This document shows, in pieces, positions 55,998 to 64,000 of a DNA stretch of 64,000 bases (positions within the stretch are counted from its first letter, which is position 1; each line of letters opens with the position of its first letter). Under the pieces are notes generated by a model. That model worked only from the letters and a program-made list of their open reading frames with translations, ran no database searches and was not told the DNA's origin. The position numbers and the translations under genes were made by a program. This DNA comes from Burkholderiales bacterium (lineage in GTDB: Bacteria; Pseudomonadota; Gammaproteobacteria; Burkholderiales; Burkholderiaceae_C): NCBI GenBank assembly GCA_016223165.1, contig JACRPO010000005.1:186001-250000 (forward strand), read 5' to 3'.

Positions 55998-57776
55998 CTA
56001 GTGTTCGGTGCCAAGATAAGCGGCACGCACGGCCGGGCTCGCCTGCACCTCGGCCGGCGTGCCTTCCATCAGCAGCGTGCCGAACTCCATCACGACGATG
56101 CGGTCGGTGAGGCCCATCACGAAATCCATGTCGTGCTCGACGAGCAGGATGCTCATGCCCTCGCTCTTGAGCTGGCGCAGCACGTCGCCGAGCGCCTGCT
56201 TCTCCTTGTGGCGCAGGCCGGCGGCCGGCTCGTCGAGCAGCAGCAGCGCCGGGTCGGTGGCGAGCGCGCGCGCGATCTCCATGAGCCGCTGCTGGCCGAG
56301 GGCGAGGTTGCCGGCCAGCTCGTGCATCCTGTCGGCCATGCCGATGCGCGCGAGCTGGCGCTCGGCCTCGGCGAAGAGGCGCTTCTCCTCCTCGCGGTCC
56401 AGGCGCAGCATGGCCTTGATCGTGCCCGAGCTGCTGCGCAGGTAGCCGCCGAGCGCCACGTTCTCGAGCACCGTCATCTCCGGCACCATCTTCACGTGCT
56501 GGAAGGTGCGGCTGACGCCGCGCCGCGCGATCTCGCGGCTGGCGAGGCCGCCGACGGCCTCGCCGCGGAAGCTGACGCTGCCGCGCGTGAGCGCGAGAAC
56601 GCCGGTGATGAGGTTGAAGGTGGTGCTCTTGCCGGCGCCGTTGGGGCCGATGAGGCCGACGATGTCGCCGGCGCGGATCTGGAAGCCGACGTCGTTCACG
56701 GCCACCAGGCCGCCGAACTCCTTGCGCACGGCCTGCACGTCGAGCAGCAGCTCGCCGCGTTGCGGCTTGCTGCGCAGCGGCAGCGCGGCGGCGCCATGCC
56801 AGTCGGGGTGGCGGCGGGGGGGCGGCGCGAGCCGGCCGACGAAGGCCCAGAGCCCTTCGGGCGCGTACTTCAGCACCGCGACGAGCACGATGCCGAAGAC
56901 GATGGTCTCGAAGTTGCCGCTCGTGCCGATGAGCTTGGGCAGCAGCACCTGCAGCTGGTCCTCGACGATGCGCACGACGGCCGAGCCGAGGAAGGCACCC
57001 CAGACGTTGCCGACGCCGCCGAGCACGGCCATGAAGAGGTACTCGATGCCCTTGGCGATGGAGAACGGCGTCGGGTTCACCGTGCGCTGGAAATGCGCGA
57101 AGAGCCAGCCCGACAGCGCCGCCAGCACGGCGGCGATGACGAAGGCGACGAGCTTGTAGCGCAGGGTCGAGATGCCCATCGCCTCGGCCATCGTCGAGCC
57201 GTTCTTGAGCGAGCGGATGGCGCGGCCGGGGCGCGAGTCGAGCAGGTGGACGATGGCCAGCGCCGCGAGCAGTGCGATCACCCAGATCACGTCGTGCAGG
57301 CCGCGCCCGGTGCCGAAGTCGACACCGAAGGCCTTCAGCGAGGGCACGCCTTGCAGGCCGTCGAACTTGCCCAGCCAGTCCATGTTGGCCATCGTGTAGT
57401 TCAGCGCCAGGCCCCAGGCGATGGTGGCGAGCGGCAGGTAGTGCCCGGACATGCGCAGCGTGATGGCGCCGAGCACCACCGCCACGGCGACCGCGAGCGC
57501 GACGCCGACGAAGAGCCCGAGCCACGGCGAGATGCCGTGCGCCGTGGCCAGGTAGGCCGAGCTGTAGGCGCCGACGCCGACGAAGGCCGCCTGCCCGAAC
57601 GACGTGAGCCCGCCGACGCCGGTGAGCAGCACGAGCCCGAGCGCGACGAGCGAGTACAGGCCGATGTAGTTGCTCTGCGTGATCCAGAAGTCCGGCACCG
57701 GCAGCGCCGGCAGCACGAGCATGAAGGCCGCGAAGGCCGGGAAGGCCCAGCGCGACAGGGATGGGAGGTGCGACAT
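55998..57776 (-). CDS. fused LivM-LivG ABC transporter permease-ATPase (system 2)
   Basis: 592 aa. Residues about 1-325 are a LivM permease (LVLLTGVGGLTSFGQAAFVG; AEAMGISTLRYKLVAFVI). After a linker (about 330-355) a LivG ATPase follows with Walker A GPNGAGKST, GVSRTFQHVKMVPEM, signature NLALGQQRLMEIARA and Walker B LLLLDEPAAGLRHKE. One continuous frame with a single stop argues against a sequencing frameshift. Such fusions occur in aromatic-acid uptake clusters. Upstream gap holds a repeat (57780-57851). Confidence 0.94.
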   Translation of the reverse strand: MSHLPSLSRWAFPAFAAFMLVLPALPVPDFWITQSNYIGLYSLVALGLVLLTGVGGLTSFGQAAFVGVGAYSSAYLATAHGISPWLGLFVGVALAVAVAVVLGAITLRMSGHYLPLATIAWGLALNYTMANMDWLGKFDGLQGVPSLKAFGVDFGTGRGLHDVIWVIALLAALAIVHLLDSRPGRAIRSLKNGSTMAEAMGISTLRYKLVAFVIAAVLAALSGWLFAHFQRTVNPTPFSIAKGIEYLFMAVLGGVGNVWGAFLGSAVVRIVEDQLQVLLPKLIGTSGNFETIVFGIVLVAVLKYAPEGLWAFVGRLAPPPRRHPDWHGAAALPLRSKPQRGELLLDVQAVRKEFGGLVAVNDVGFQIRAGDIVGLIGPNGAGKSTTFNLITGVLALTRGSVSFRGEAVGGLASREIARRGVSRTFQHVKMVPEMTVLENVALGGYLRSSSGTIKAMLRLDREEEKRLFAEAERQLARIGMADRMHELAGNLALGQQRLMEIARALATDPALLLLDEPAAGLRHKEKQALGDVLRQLKSEGMSILLVEHDMDFVMGLTDRIVVMEFGTLLMEGTPAEVQASPAVRAAYLGTEH

Positions 57777-57779
57777 GTC

Positions 57780-57851
57780 AGTCCCGCCCGGCCGTTCCGA
57801 AGGGACTGACCGCCCCCTCGGGGGGCAGCGAACGAAGTGAGCGTGGGGGCT
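57780..57851. repeat. GC-rich intergenic repeat, family B
   Basis: The gap between the fused permease-ATPase and livH genes carries CCCCCTCGGGGGG followed by CAGCGAACGAAGTGAGCGTG and GGGGGC. It is a recognised type of stem-loop repeat in Burkholderiales genomes and differs from family A. It can fold into strong hairpins on the transcript between two operon genes. Confidence 0.75.
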
Positions 57852-57856
57852 TCATC

Positions 57857-58894
57857 CTAGTGCTCTTCGCCGTGCGGGTCGCGCAGCGAGCGCCACAGCA
57901 GCACCGGCAGGATGGAGCCGAAGACGATGACCTCCTTGAAGGCGCTCGCCCAGAAGGAGCCGAAGCTCTCGAGCAGGCCGACGCCGAGCGCGCCGACGAG
58001 CGCCAGCGGGTAGCTCGAGAGCCCGGCGAACACCGCGGCGACGAAGCCCTTGAGGCCGATGAGGAAGCCGCTGTCGTAGAAGACGGTGGTCGTCGGGCCG
58101 ATGAGCAGGCCCGAGAGCGCGCCGATGAAGGCCGCCATCGTGAACGACAGGCGCCCGGCGCCGACGGTGGAGATGCCCATCAGCCGGGCGCCCAGGCGAT
58201 TGACCGCCGTGGCGCGCAACGCCTTGCCGTGCAGCGAGCGCTCGAAGAAGAGCCACAGCGCCACGATCAGCGCCAGCGAGGCGACGAAGATGATGATCGT
58301 CTGCCCGCTCAGCGTGAGCGCCCCGGCGCTGAAGCGCTGGTCCCAGAAGCTCGGGTTGCGGAAGCCCTCGGCACCGAAGAAGAACAGGCCGAGGCCGACG
58401 AGCGCGAAGTGCACGCCGACCGAGACGATGAGCAGCACGAGCACCGTCGCGTCGGCCAGCTTCTCGTAGGCGAGGCGGTAGATGAGCGTGCCGAACGGCG
58501 TGACGAGCGCCAGCGTGAGTGCCGCCTGCGCCAGCAGCGGCAGCTTCATCGGCGCCAGCCAGATGGCCAGCAGCGACACCGCCACCGGCCAGCCGAGCGT
58601 GAGGCCGACCTGGCGCGCGATGCGCGCCGCGCCCTGGCCGTGCCGCACGCCGTGCCACAGGTCGGACACGGCGGTGCCGAACGCGAGCACGAGCAGGAAC
58701 CACACCGTGCCCGGCACCTTGCCCGTCTGCAGCAGCGCCAGCGTGAGCGCGCCGAAGGCGACGAACTCGCCCTGCGGGATGAAGATGACGCGCGTGACGG
58801 CGAACACCAGCACCGTGGCCAACGCCAGCAGCGCGTAGATCGCGCCGTTGGTGAGGCCGTCGAGGGCCAGGATGCTGGCGATCGAGAAGTCCAT
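57857..58894 (-). CDS. ABC transporter permease, LivH-like (system 2)
   Basis: 345 aa, longer than typical LivH (about 290-300). The N-terminus [20 protein letters not shown] and the [17 protein letters not shown] helix are LivH-like; the extra length is a loop with [19 protein letters not shown] near residues 80-95. C-terminal core [20 protein letters not shown] is conserved. It pairs with the fused LivM-LivG protein. Start ATG at 58894. Confidence 0.92.
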   Translation of the reverse strand: MDFSIASILALDGLTNGAIYALLALATVLVFAVTRVIFIPQGEFVAFGALTLALLQTGKVPGTVWFLLVLAFGTAVSDLWHGVRHGQGAARIARQVGLTLGWPVAVSLLAIWLAPMKLPLLAQAALTLALVTPFGTLIYRLAYEKLADATVLVLLIVSVGVHFALVGLGLFFFGAEGFRNPSFWDQRFSAGALTLSGQTIIIFVASLALIVALWLFFERSLHGKALRATAVNRLGARLMGISTVGAGRLSFTMAAFIGALSGLLIGPTTTVFYDSGFLIGLKGFVAAVFAGLSSYPLALVGALGVGLLESFGSFWASAFKEVIVFGSILPVLLWRSLRDPHGEEH

Positions 58895-58939
58895 GTCGCG
58901 TGTCGATCCTGCTGGGGCCCGGGTCAGGCGGTCACGCGA

Positions 58940-60085
58940 TCACTTCTCCACGACGAACTTGCCGTCGACCACCTTGAGCATCACGCCCGTCTCGTTCGTG
59001 TAGCCCCAGTGGTCCTGCGCCGTCCAGTTCATCACGCCGTGCGAGAAGACGGTGCGGCCCATGGTCTCCATCGCGTCCTTCAGCGCGGCGCGGAACTCGG
59101 GCGTGCCGGGCTTGCCCTTCTTCAGCGCCACCGGGATGACCTTCTCGAGCACGAGGCGCGCGTCGTAGCTGTGGCCGGCGAACTGGTTGGCGCTGCCCAC
59201 GCCGTAGGCCTTCTCGTAGCCGGCGAGGAAGTCCATCGCCGCCTTCTTGCTCGGGTGGTTGTCGGGCAGCTGCGCGCCCACCATGGCCGGGCCGCTGACG
59301 ACGAAGCTGCCTTCGACGTCCTTGCCGCCGATGCGCATGAGGTCGGGCGTGGCCGCCGCGTGCGTCTGGTAGATCTTGCCCTTGAAGCCGCGCTCGACGA
59401 CGGCCTTGTGCGGCATCGCCGCGCCCGAGCCGGTGGCGACGATGAGCATCGCATCGGGGTTGGCGCCGGTCAACTTCAGCGCCTGCGGCGTGACGCTGGT
59501 GTCGGTGCGGGCGAAGCGCTCGGCGGCGATGACCTTGATGCCGGCCTTCTCGCCGACGGCGGTGAAGGCCTTCAGCCACAGCTCGCCGTAGGCGTCGGTG
59601 TAGCCGAGGAAGCCGACGGTCTTGATGCCCTGCTTCTTCATGTGCTCGACGACGGCGTGTGCCATCACGTCGTTGCCCTGCGGCAGGCGGAAGAGCCACT
59701 GGTCCTGGCCCGGCGGCACGCCGACCGGCGAGGCGGCCAGCTGCACCGTCTTCGCCTCGGCGGCGATGGGCGCCATCGCCGCAGCGACGGTGGTGATGCA
59801 CGAGCCGATGATCATGTCCACCTTGTCTTCGGTGACGAAGCGTCGCGCGTTCGTGACGCCCTTGCCGGGGTCGGTGGCGTCGTCGAGGATGATCAGGTTG
59901 ACCTTCTCGCCGCCGATGGTGGCCGGCCAGGTCTTGAACTGGTTCTGCATCGGGATGCCCAGGCCCGAGCCGGGGCCCGTGAGCGAGAGGCTGACGCCGA
60001 TGTTGACGTCGGCCATGGCGGGCGTTGCGCCGAGCAGCGCGAGCGCGGCGGCGGCGGCGAGGGTCTTGAGGGTGAGGCGCTTCAT
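58940..60085 (-). CDS. ABC transporter substrate-binding protein, LivK-like (system 2)
   Basis: 381 aa with signal peptide LAAAAALALLGATPAMA and type I binding fold (DVNIGVSLSLTGPGSGLGIP; VGFLGYTDAYGELWLKAF). It resembles binding proteins found next to aromatic acid catabolic genes. Start MKRLTLKTL is preferred; ATG seven codons upstream is possible. It is separated from the thioesterase gene by a 158-bp gap, which may hold an internal promoter. Confidence 0.9.
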   Translation of the reverse strand: MKRLTLKTLAAAAALALLGATPAMADVNIGVSLSLTGPGSGLGIPMQNQFKTWPATIGGEKVNLIILDDATDPGKGVTNARRFVTEDKVDMIIGSCITTVAAAMAPIAAEAKTVQLAASPVGVPPGQDQWLFRLPQGNDVMAHAVVEHMKKQGIKTVGFLGYTDAYGELWLKAFTAVGEKAGIKVIAAERFARTDTSVTPQALKLTGANPDAMLIVATGSGAAMPHKAVVERGFKGKIYQTHAAATPDLMRIGGKDVEGSFVVSGPAMVGAQLPDNHPSKKAAMDFLAGYEKAYGVGSANQFAGHSYDARLVLEKVIPVALKKGKPGTPEFRAALKDAMETMGRTVFSHGVMNWTAQDHWGYTNETGVMLKVVDGKFVVEK

Positions 60086-60243
60086 GTTCAGTCTCCTAGG
60101 CAATTTCGCAGTGGGACAGGGGGGTTCGCTGCAGGGCGCGACCGGGGATTCAACGGGGCAGGGGCGGCGGCGGCGATTGGGGCAAACCAGAGGCTGGGGC
60201 AGGCGACAACGATCGACACAGGGTCAGCGCGCTCACATCGCGC

Positions 60244-60663
60244 TCATGAGCACATCGCCTTGATGTCCTCGGGCACCGGGATGGCACGGATGCGCGCCGG
60301 GTCGGCCGGGTCGCGCTGGACGAAGGCGCGCACTTCGGTGCCTTCGCAAAGCACCGTGTCGCCGCGCCTGACGACATGGCGGTGGCGGAAGGTCTTGCGG
60401 CTCCACTCCTCCACCGAGGTATGCACCTCGAGGGTCTCGCCGTAGGTGGCGATGGTCAGGAAGCGGGTGTGGATCTCGAGCAGCGGCGTGCCGACGATGC
60501 CGCGTGTCTTCACGAGCTCGCGCCACGGCGGCACGCCGCAGGCCATGAAGAACTCGAGCGAGGCCTCGTCCATCCAGCGGCTGAAGTTGGGGAAGAAGAC
60601 GATGCCGGCGGGGTCGCAGTCGCCGAAGTGCACCTTGACGGCATAGACGTGGGTCTTGCTCAT
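60244..60663 (-). CDS. 4-hydroxybenzoyl-CoA thioesterase-like hot-dog protein
   Basis: 139 aa. The 4HBT motif HFGDCDPAGIVFFPNF with catalytic Asp17 region is intact; later FRHRHVVRRGDTVLCEGTE completes the hot-dog fold. It hydrolyses aroyl- or arylacyl-CoA thioesters. The ATG overlaps the stop of the thiolase gene (ATGA). In the operon it could release a free aromatic acid from a dead-end CoA ester or recycle CoA. Confidence 0.9.
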   Translation of the reverse strand: MSKTHVYAVKVHFGDCDPAGIVFFPNFSRWMDEASLEFFMACGVPPWRELVKTRGIVGTPLLEIHTRFLTIATYGETLEVHTSVEEWSRKTFRHRHVVRRGDTVLCEGTEVRAFVQRDPADPARIRAIPVPEDIKAMCS

Positions 60664-61925
60664 GACGGGTGGCGCGGGTTCTCGACCAGCAGGGCGATGC
60701 CCTGCCCGCCGCCGATGCAGGCCGAAGCGACGCCCCAGCGCGCGCCGATCTCCTGCAGCTGGCGCGCCACGGTGACGGTGAGGCGCACGCCGGTGGCGGC
60801 GAGCGGATGCCCGAGCGCGATGGCGCCGCCCTTGACGTTGAGCCGGCTCTCGTCGAGGCCGAGCTCGCGCGCCACGGCGAGCGTCTGCGCGCCCTGCGCC
60901 TCGTTGATCTCGAAGCGGGCGACGTCGGCAAGCGTGAGGCCGCTCCTCGCGAGCAGCAGCTCGATGGCCGGCGCGGGGCCGATGCCCATGATCTCCGGCG
61001 GCACGCCGACGACGGCCGCGGCGGCCACGCGGGCGAGCGGCGAGCGCCCGGTGGCACGGCTCCAGGCCTGGGCCACCGCGCCGCTGGCGACCAGGGCCGC
61101 GGCGGCAGTGTCGGTGAGCGCGGAGCTGTTGCCGCCGGTCTGCACGCCGTCCTTGAACACCGTGCGCAGCTTGGCGAGCACCTCCGGCGGCGTCGGCCGT
61201 GGGTGCGTGTCGCGGTCGGCGAGCGGGTTCCTGCCCGCGAGGCGGATGGCGCGTGGCCGGTAGCCGGCGAGCTCGAAGGTCTCGTTCTCGACGGGAACCA
61301 CCTCGCCGGCGAACCAGCCGGCCTCCTGCGCCGCGCAGGCCTTGGCGAAGGAGCGCGACGCGAAGGCGTCGACGGCCTCGCGCGTGATGCCGTACTTCTT
61401 CGCCAGGTTCTCGGCCGTCTGGATCATCGAGACGGCCGGGGCCGGGTCGGTGAGCGCCTCCCACAGGGTGTCCTTGAAGCCGACGGGCGCGCCCAGGCGG
61501 AAGCCGCCGCGGTGCTCGAAGGCGGCGATCGGGTTGCGCGTCATGCTCTCGGTGCCGACGACCAGTGCCAGCGTCGCGGCGCCGGTGGCGATCTGCTCGC
61601 CGGCCTGGCGGAAGAGCTCGAAGCCGGTGCCGCAGATGCGCTGCACCATCAGCGCCGGCACCTCGTGCGGCACGCCGGCATACAGGCCGATGTGGCGCGG
61701 CAGGTAGAACTGGTCGAAGCCGCCCGGCGCCATGTTGCCCGCGAGCACCGAGTCGACCCGCGCCGGCGCGACGCCGCTCTTCGCGAACACCGCCTTGGCC
61801 GCCTTGATGCCGAGGTCGATGGGGTTGGCGTCGGCGAACGCGCCCATGTAGTCGACCATCGGCGTGCGCACGCCGTCGAGGATGAAGGCGTCCTCGAAGC
61901 GCTGGAAGAGGCCGCCCTTGCTCAC
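60660..61925 (-). CDS. thiolase family acetyl-CoA acyltransferase
   Basis: 421 aa from GTG at 61925, which overlaps the stop of the enoyl-CoA hydratase gene. Active-site Cys98 in VQRICGTGFELF, His in GGAIALGHPLAATGVRL, and Cys in ASACIGGGQG are intact. It has a divergent N-terminal DYMGAFADANPIDLG. The ORF upstream of the GTG overlaps the hydratase gene and is ignored. It would split a 3-oxoacyl-CoA, possibly 3-oxo-3-phenylpropionyl-CoA, to benzoyl-CoA and acetyl-CoA (inference). Confidence 0.9.
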   Translation of the reverse strand: MSKGGLFQRFEDAFILDGVRTPMVDYMGAFADANPIDLGIKAAKAVFAKSGVAPARVDSVLAGNMAPGGFDQFYLPRHIGLYAGVPHEVPALMVQRICGTGFELFRQAGEQIATGAATLALVVGTESMTRNPIAAFEHRGGFRLGAPVGFKDTLWEALTDPAPAVSMIQTAENLAKKYGITREAVDAFASRSFAKACAAQEAGWFAGEVVPVENETFELAGYRPRAIRLAGRNPLADRDTHPRPTPPEVLAKLRTVFKDGVQTGGNSSALTDTAAAALVASGAVAQAWSRATGRSPLARVAAAAVVGVPPEIMGIGPAPAIELLLARSGLTLADVARFEINEAQGAQTLAVARELGLDESRLNVKGGAIALGHPLAATGVRLTVTVARQLQEIGARWGVASACIGGGQGIALLVENPRHPS

Positions 61926-62752
61926 GACGGCTTGCTCACCTTGGCCGCGCGCTTGTCGAGGAAGGCGCGCACACGTTCCTTCGCGCCCTCGTCGCTCTCG
62001 GCGATGGCGGCCATCAGCGACTCGACGAAGAGGCCCTGCGCGGCCGGCATGTCGGCGATGCGCGGCAGCGCTTGCGTGATGGCGTAGTTCGACAGCGGCG
62101 CGTTGCCGGCGATCTTCCCGGCCAGCGCCAGCGCCTTGGCCATGCCCTGGCCGTCGGCGACGCGGTAGTTGCTGATGCCCATCGCCTGGCCCTCGTCGGC
62201 GTCGAAGACGCGGCCGGTGAGCATCATGTCGGTCATGCGCGCCGCGCCGAGCAGGCGCGAGATGCGCACCGAGCCGCCGCCGCCGACGAAGATGCCGCGC
62301 GTGCCTTCGGGCAGGCCGTAGAAGACGCTGTCCTCGGCGACGCGCAGGTGCGCGCTGCTCGCGAGCTCGAGGCCGCCGCCGACGACGGCGCCGTGCAGCA
62401 CGGCGATCACCGGCACGGGGCCGAACTGGATCTGGTCGAAGCAGGCGTGCCACATGCGCGAGTGCAGGATGGCGTCGGCCGTGCTGCGCTCGAGCACCTC
62501 GGAGAGGTCGAGGCCGGCACAGAAGTGGTCGCCTTCGCCGCTCACGATGGCGACCCGGATCTGCTTGGGCAGGTTGACGAAGACCGTCTGCACCTGCGCC
62601 AGCAGCTCGTCGCTGATGGAGTTGCGCTTGGCCGGGCGGTTGAGGCGCACATGCAGCACCGGGCCCGCGGCCTCCAGGCGCAGCAGCGGCAGCTGTGCGA
62701 GCGGCCCGGGCGGCGGCACGAGCGGTTGCAGGACGAGGGCGGTGGCAGGCAT
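61922..62752 (-). CDS. enoyl-CoA hydratase (crotonase family)
   Basis: 276 aa. Oxyanion-hole segments HFCAGLDLSEVLERS and GAVVGGGLELASSAHLRVAE are conserved, as is FYGLPEGTRGIFVGGGGS near the catalytic Glu. Start MPATALVLQPL. It lies 39 bp downstream of the ligase gene and hydrates enoyl-CoA in the beta-oxidation sequence ligase-hydratase-thiolase. Confidence 0.9.
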   Translation of the reverse strand: MPATALVLQPLVPPPGPLAQLPLLRLEAAGPVLHVRLNRPAKRNSISDELLAQVQTVFVNLPKQIRVAIVSGEGDHFCAGLDLSEVLERSTADAILHSRMWHACFDQIQFGPVPVIAVLHGAVVGGGLELASSAHLRVAEDSVFYGLPEGTRGIFVGGGGSVRISRLLGAARMTDMMLTGRVFDADEGQAMGISNYRVADGQGMAKALALAGKIAGNAPLSNYAITQALPRIADMPAAQGLFVESLMAAIAESDEGAKERVRAFLDKRAAKVSKPS

Positions 62753-62791
62753 GGCGGGCGGTTCCTGTGTCGATGCGGCAGGCGAAAGCGA

Positions 62792-64000
62792 TCAGGCGGT
62801 GATCACGCGCGCGTCGACCGGCTTGGCATACAGCGCCTCGACTTCGGCGGCGCGGCACTGCAGCGTCAGGCGCTGGTTGATGTAGCCCTTGTCGGTGATC
62901 TCGCCGCGAGCCATGCTAGGCGCATCGGGCAGCGGCAGGACGCGGGCGGGGGTATGAGAGGAGCCCCCGCCCTCGGCCTTGATGCGGCGCAGGACCGCCT
63001 GGATCTGCGCGCGCAGTTCCTCGGCGGGCAGCTTGCGCGCGACCTCGGTGAGGAAGAGCAGGGCGCCCAGCTCGTTGCGGTCGTGCCCGGTGATGACTGC
63101 GTCCTGCACCAGCGGTGCGAGGGCGGTCACGAGGTGCAGCCGCAGCGTGCCCACCGAGACCCAGGTGCCGCTGGTGAGCTTGAAGTCCTCGGCGACGCGG
63201 CCGTTGAAGACGATGCCGCTCGCGGGGTCGGCCTCGTCCTGCAGATAGCCCGCGTCGCCGATGCGATAGAAGCCCTCGTCGTCGAAGGCCTCCTTCGTGG
63301 CCGCCTCGTTGCCGCGGTAGCCGGGGAAGATGTGCGGGCCGCGCAGCCGCATCTCGAGCTTGCCGGCGTTGGGGACGAACTTGATCTCGCAGCCCGGCAT
63401 CGGCAGGCCGATGATGCCGGCGCGGTCGAGCTTCCAGTGCGCGAAGGTGTTGGCCGGCGCCGTCTCGGTGCTGCCCCAGCTCGTGGTGAACCACACCGGG
63501 TCGGTGTGCACGTCGCGCACCTTGGCCGCCACCGCCTCCAGCCGCTGCCAGGTGGCCTGCGGCATGCCGGCACCGGCGTAGAAGACCATGCGCAACTTGC
63601 CGAAGAAGCGGCGCGCGAGCTCGAGGTCGGCCTCGAGCGCCGGCAGCATCATGTCGTAGCCCTTGGGCACGTTGAAGTGCAGCGTCGGCTGCACGTCGCG
63701 CAGGTGCGCGAGGGTCTTGTCGATGAGCCCGGGCAGCGGGCGGCCGTCGTCGATGTACATCGTGCCGCCGGTGCGCAGCACCATGAAGGTGTTGTGATTG
63801 CCGCCGAAGGTGTGGCTCCACGGCAGCCAGTCGAGCAGCACGGGCTTCTCGCGCTCGAGGAAGCGCAGGGTCTGCGCGATCATCTGCTGGTTGGCCGTCA
63901 GCATGCGCTGCGTGTTGATGACCACCTTCGGGTGGCCGGTCGAGCCCGAGGTCAGCAGGTACTTGGCGTGCGTGTCGGGGCGCACGTCGGCGAAGGCGGC
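62792..64000 (-). CDS. feruloyl-CoA synthase-like acyl-CoA ligase (5' end outside window)
   Basis: 403 residues are visible; the frame is still open at base 64000, so the N-terminus lies beyond the window. Adenylation motif is [16 protein letters not shown]; later [12 protein letters not shown] and the [15 protein letters not shown] region mark a feruloyl-CoA synthase subgroup (about 600 aa). The C-terminus contains [16 protein letters not shown]. It activates a cinnamate-type or arylpropanoic acid with ATP and CoA (substrate inferred). It is the promoter-side gene of the operon within view. Confidence 0.88.
   Translation of the reverse strand, partial: AAFADVRPDTHAKYLLTSGSTGHPKVVINTQRMLTANQQMIAQTLRFLEREKPVLLDWLPWSHTFGGNHNTFMVLRTGGTMYIDDGRPLPGLIDKTLAHLRDVQPTLHFNVPKGYDMMLPALEADLELARRFFGKLRMVFYAGAGMPQATWQRLEAVAAKVRDVHTDPVWFTTSWGSTETAPANTFAHWKLDRAGIIGLPMPGCEIKFVPNAGKLEMRLRGPHIFPGYRGNEAATKEAFDDEGFYRIGDAGYLQDEADPASGIVFNGRVAEDFKLTSGTWVSVGTLRLHLVTALAPLVQDAVITGHDRNELGALLFLTEVARKLPAEELRAQIQAVLRRIKAEGGGSSHTPARVLPLPDAPSMARGEITDKGYINQRLTLQCRAAEVEALYAKPVDARVITA

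Noticed and set aside
57761..60445. Plus-strand open frame of 894 codons
   Set aside because: Shadow of the livH and livK genes on the other strand; no ribosome-binding site or recognisable domain.

Overview
The window is very GC-rich, densely coding DNA typical of a betaproteobacterium of the order Burkholderiales (Rubrivivax/Leptothrix/Ideonella-like). The evidence is BoxABC benzoyl-CoA degradation, several Liv-type ABC transporters, DUF1302/DUF1329 proteins, and short GC-rich intergenic repeats common in that order. I place it at order level only. I see no rRNA, tRNA, CRISPR array, insertion sequence or prophage. Most genes lie on the minus strand in long operons with ATGA/TGATG stop-start overlaps.

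Layout. (1) 1-10.9 kb, minus: an eight-gene operon opposite a LysR regulator (11021-11941). It encodes an FAD monooxygenase, a DUF1302 barrel, DUF1329, a YCF48-like protein, an RND exporter, a universal-stress/hemerythrin fusion, a VanA-like Rieske oxygenase and an alpha/beta hydrolase. It looks like an undescribed catabolic or envelope-trafficking system for a hydrophobic aromatic or ester substrate. (2) 12.0-26.4 kb: the aerobic benzoyl-CoA (box) pathway. boxC-boxB-boxA are followed by enoyl-CoA hydratase, 3-hydroxyacyl-CoA dehydrogenase, MaoC and 3-oxoadipyl-CoA thiolase genes (minus). The BoxR regulator is divergent from a DUF4863 gene, benzoate-CoA ligase, an alpha/beta hydrolase and an alcohol dehydrogenase (plus). 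No boxD aldehyde dehydrogenase is in the window. (3) 26.4-34.3 kb, minus: a 3-hydroxyanthranilate/aminomuconate meta-cleavage set (VOC dioxygenase, RidA-type deaminase, 3-hydroxyanthranilate dioxygenase, ACMS decarboxylase) running into a five-gene Liv-type ABC transporter. (4) 34.4-35.8 kb: a PrsW-like membrane protein. (5) 36-47 kb, minus: a maltodextrin/starch locus with secreted GH13 amylase, MalK, MalE, an N-terminally extended MalF, MalG, two glucodextranase-type DOMON proteins and an outer-membrane protein. (6) 47.2-50.8 kb: a stress cluster with a GroEL paralogue lacking groES, a host-attachment-family protein, a ribosome hibernation factor and small proteins. (7) 50.9-52.4 kb: a second, stand-alone boxB. 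(8) 52.6-64 kb, minus: a beta-oxidation operon (feruloyl-CoA-synthase-like ligase, hydratase, thiolase, thioesterase, SDR dehydrogenase, acyl-CoA dehydrogenase) enclosing another ABC transporter with a fused permease-ATPase. It may shorten aryl side chains to benzoyl-CoA.

The most informative new observation is regulatory. The promoters of boxC, boxR/benzoate-CoA ligase and the second boxB all carry a GCA-N6-TGC inverted repeat. At three of the four promoters one copy abuts or nearly abuts the -35 box, and at three of the four a copy overlaps the -10 box. This defines a plausible BoxR regulon that includes the distant boxB paralogue.
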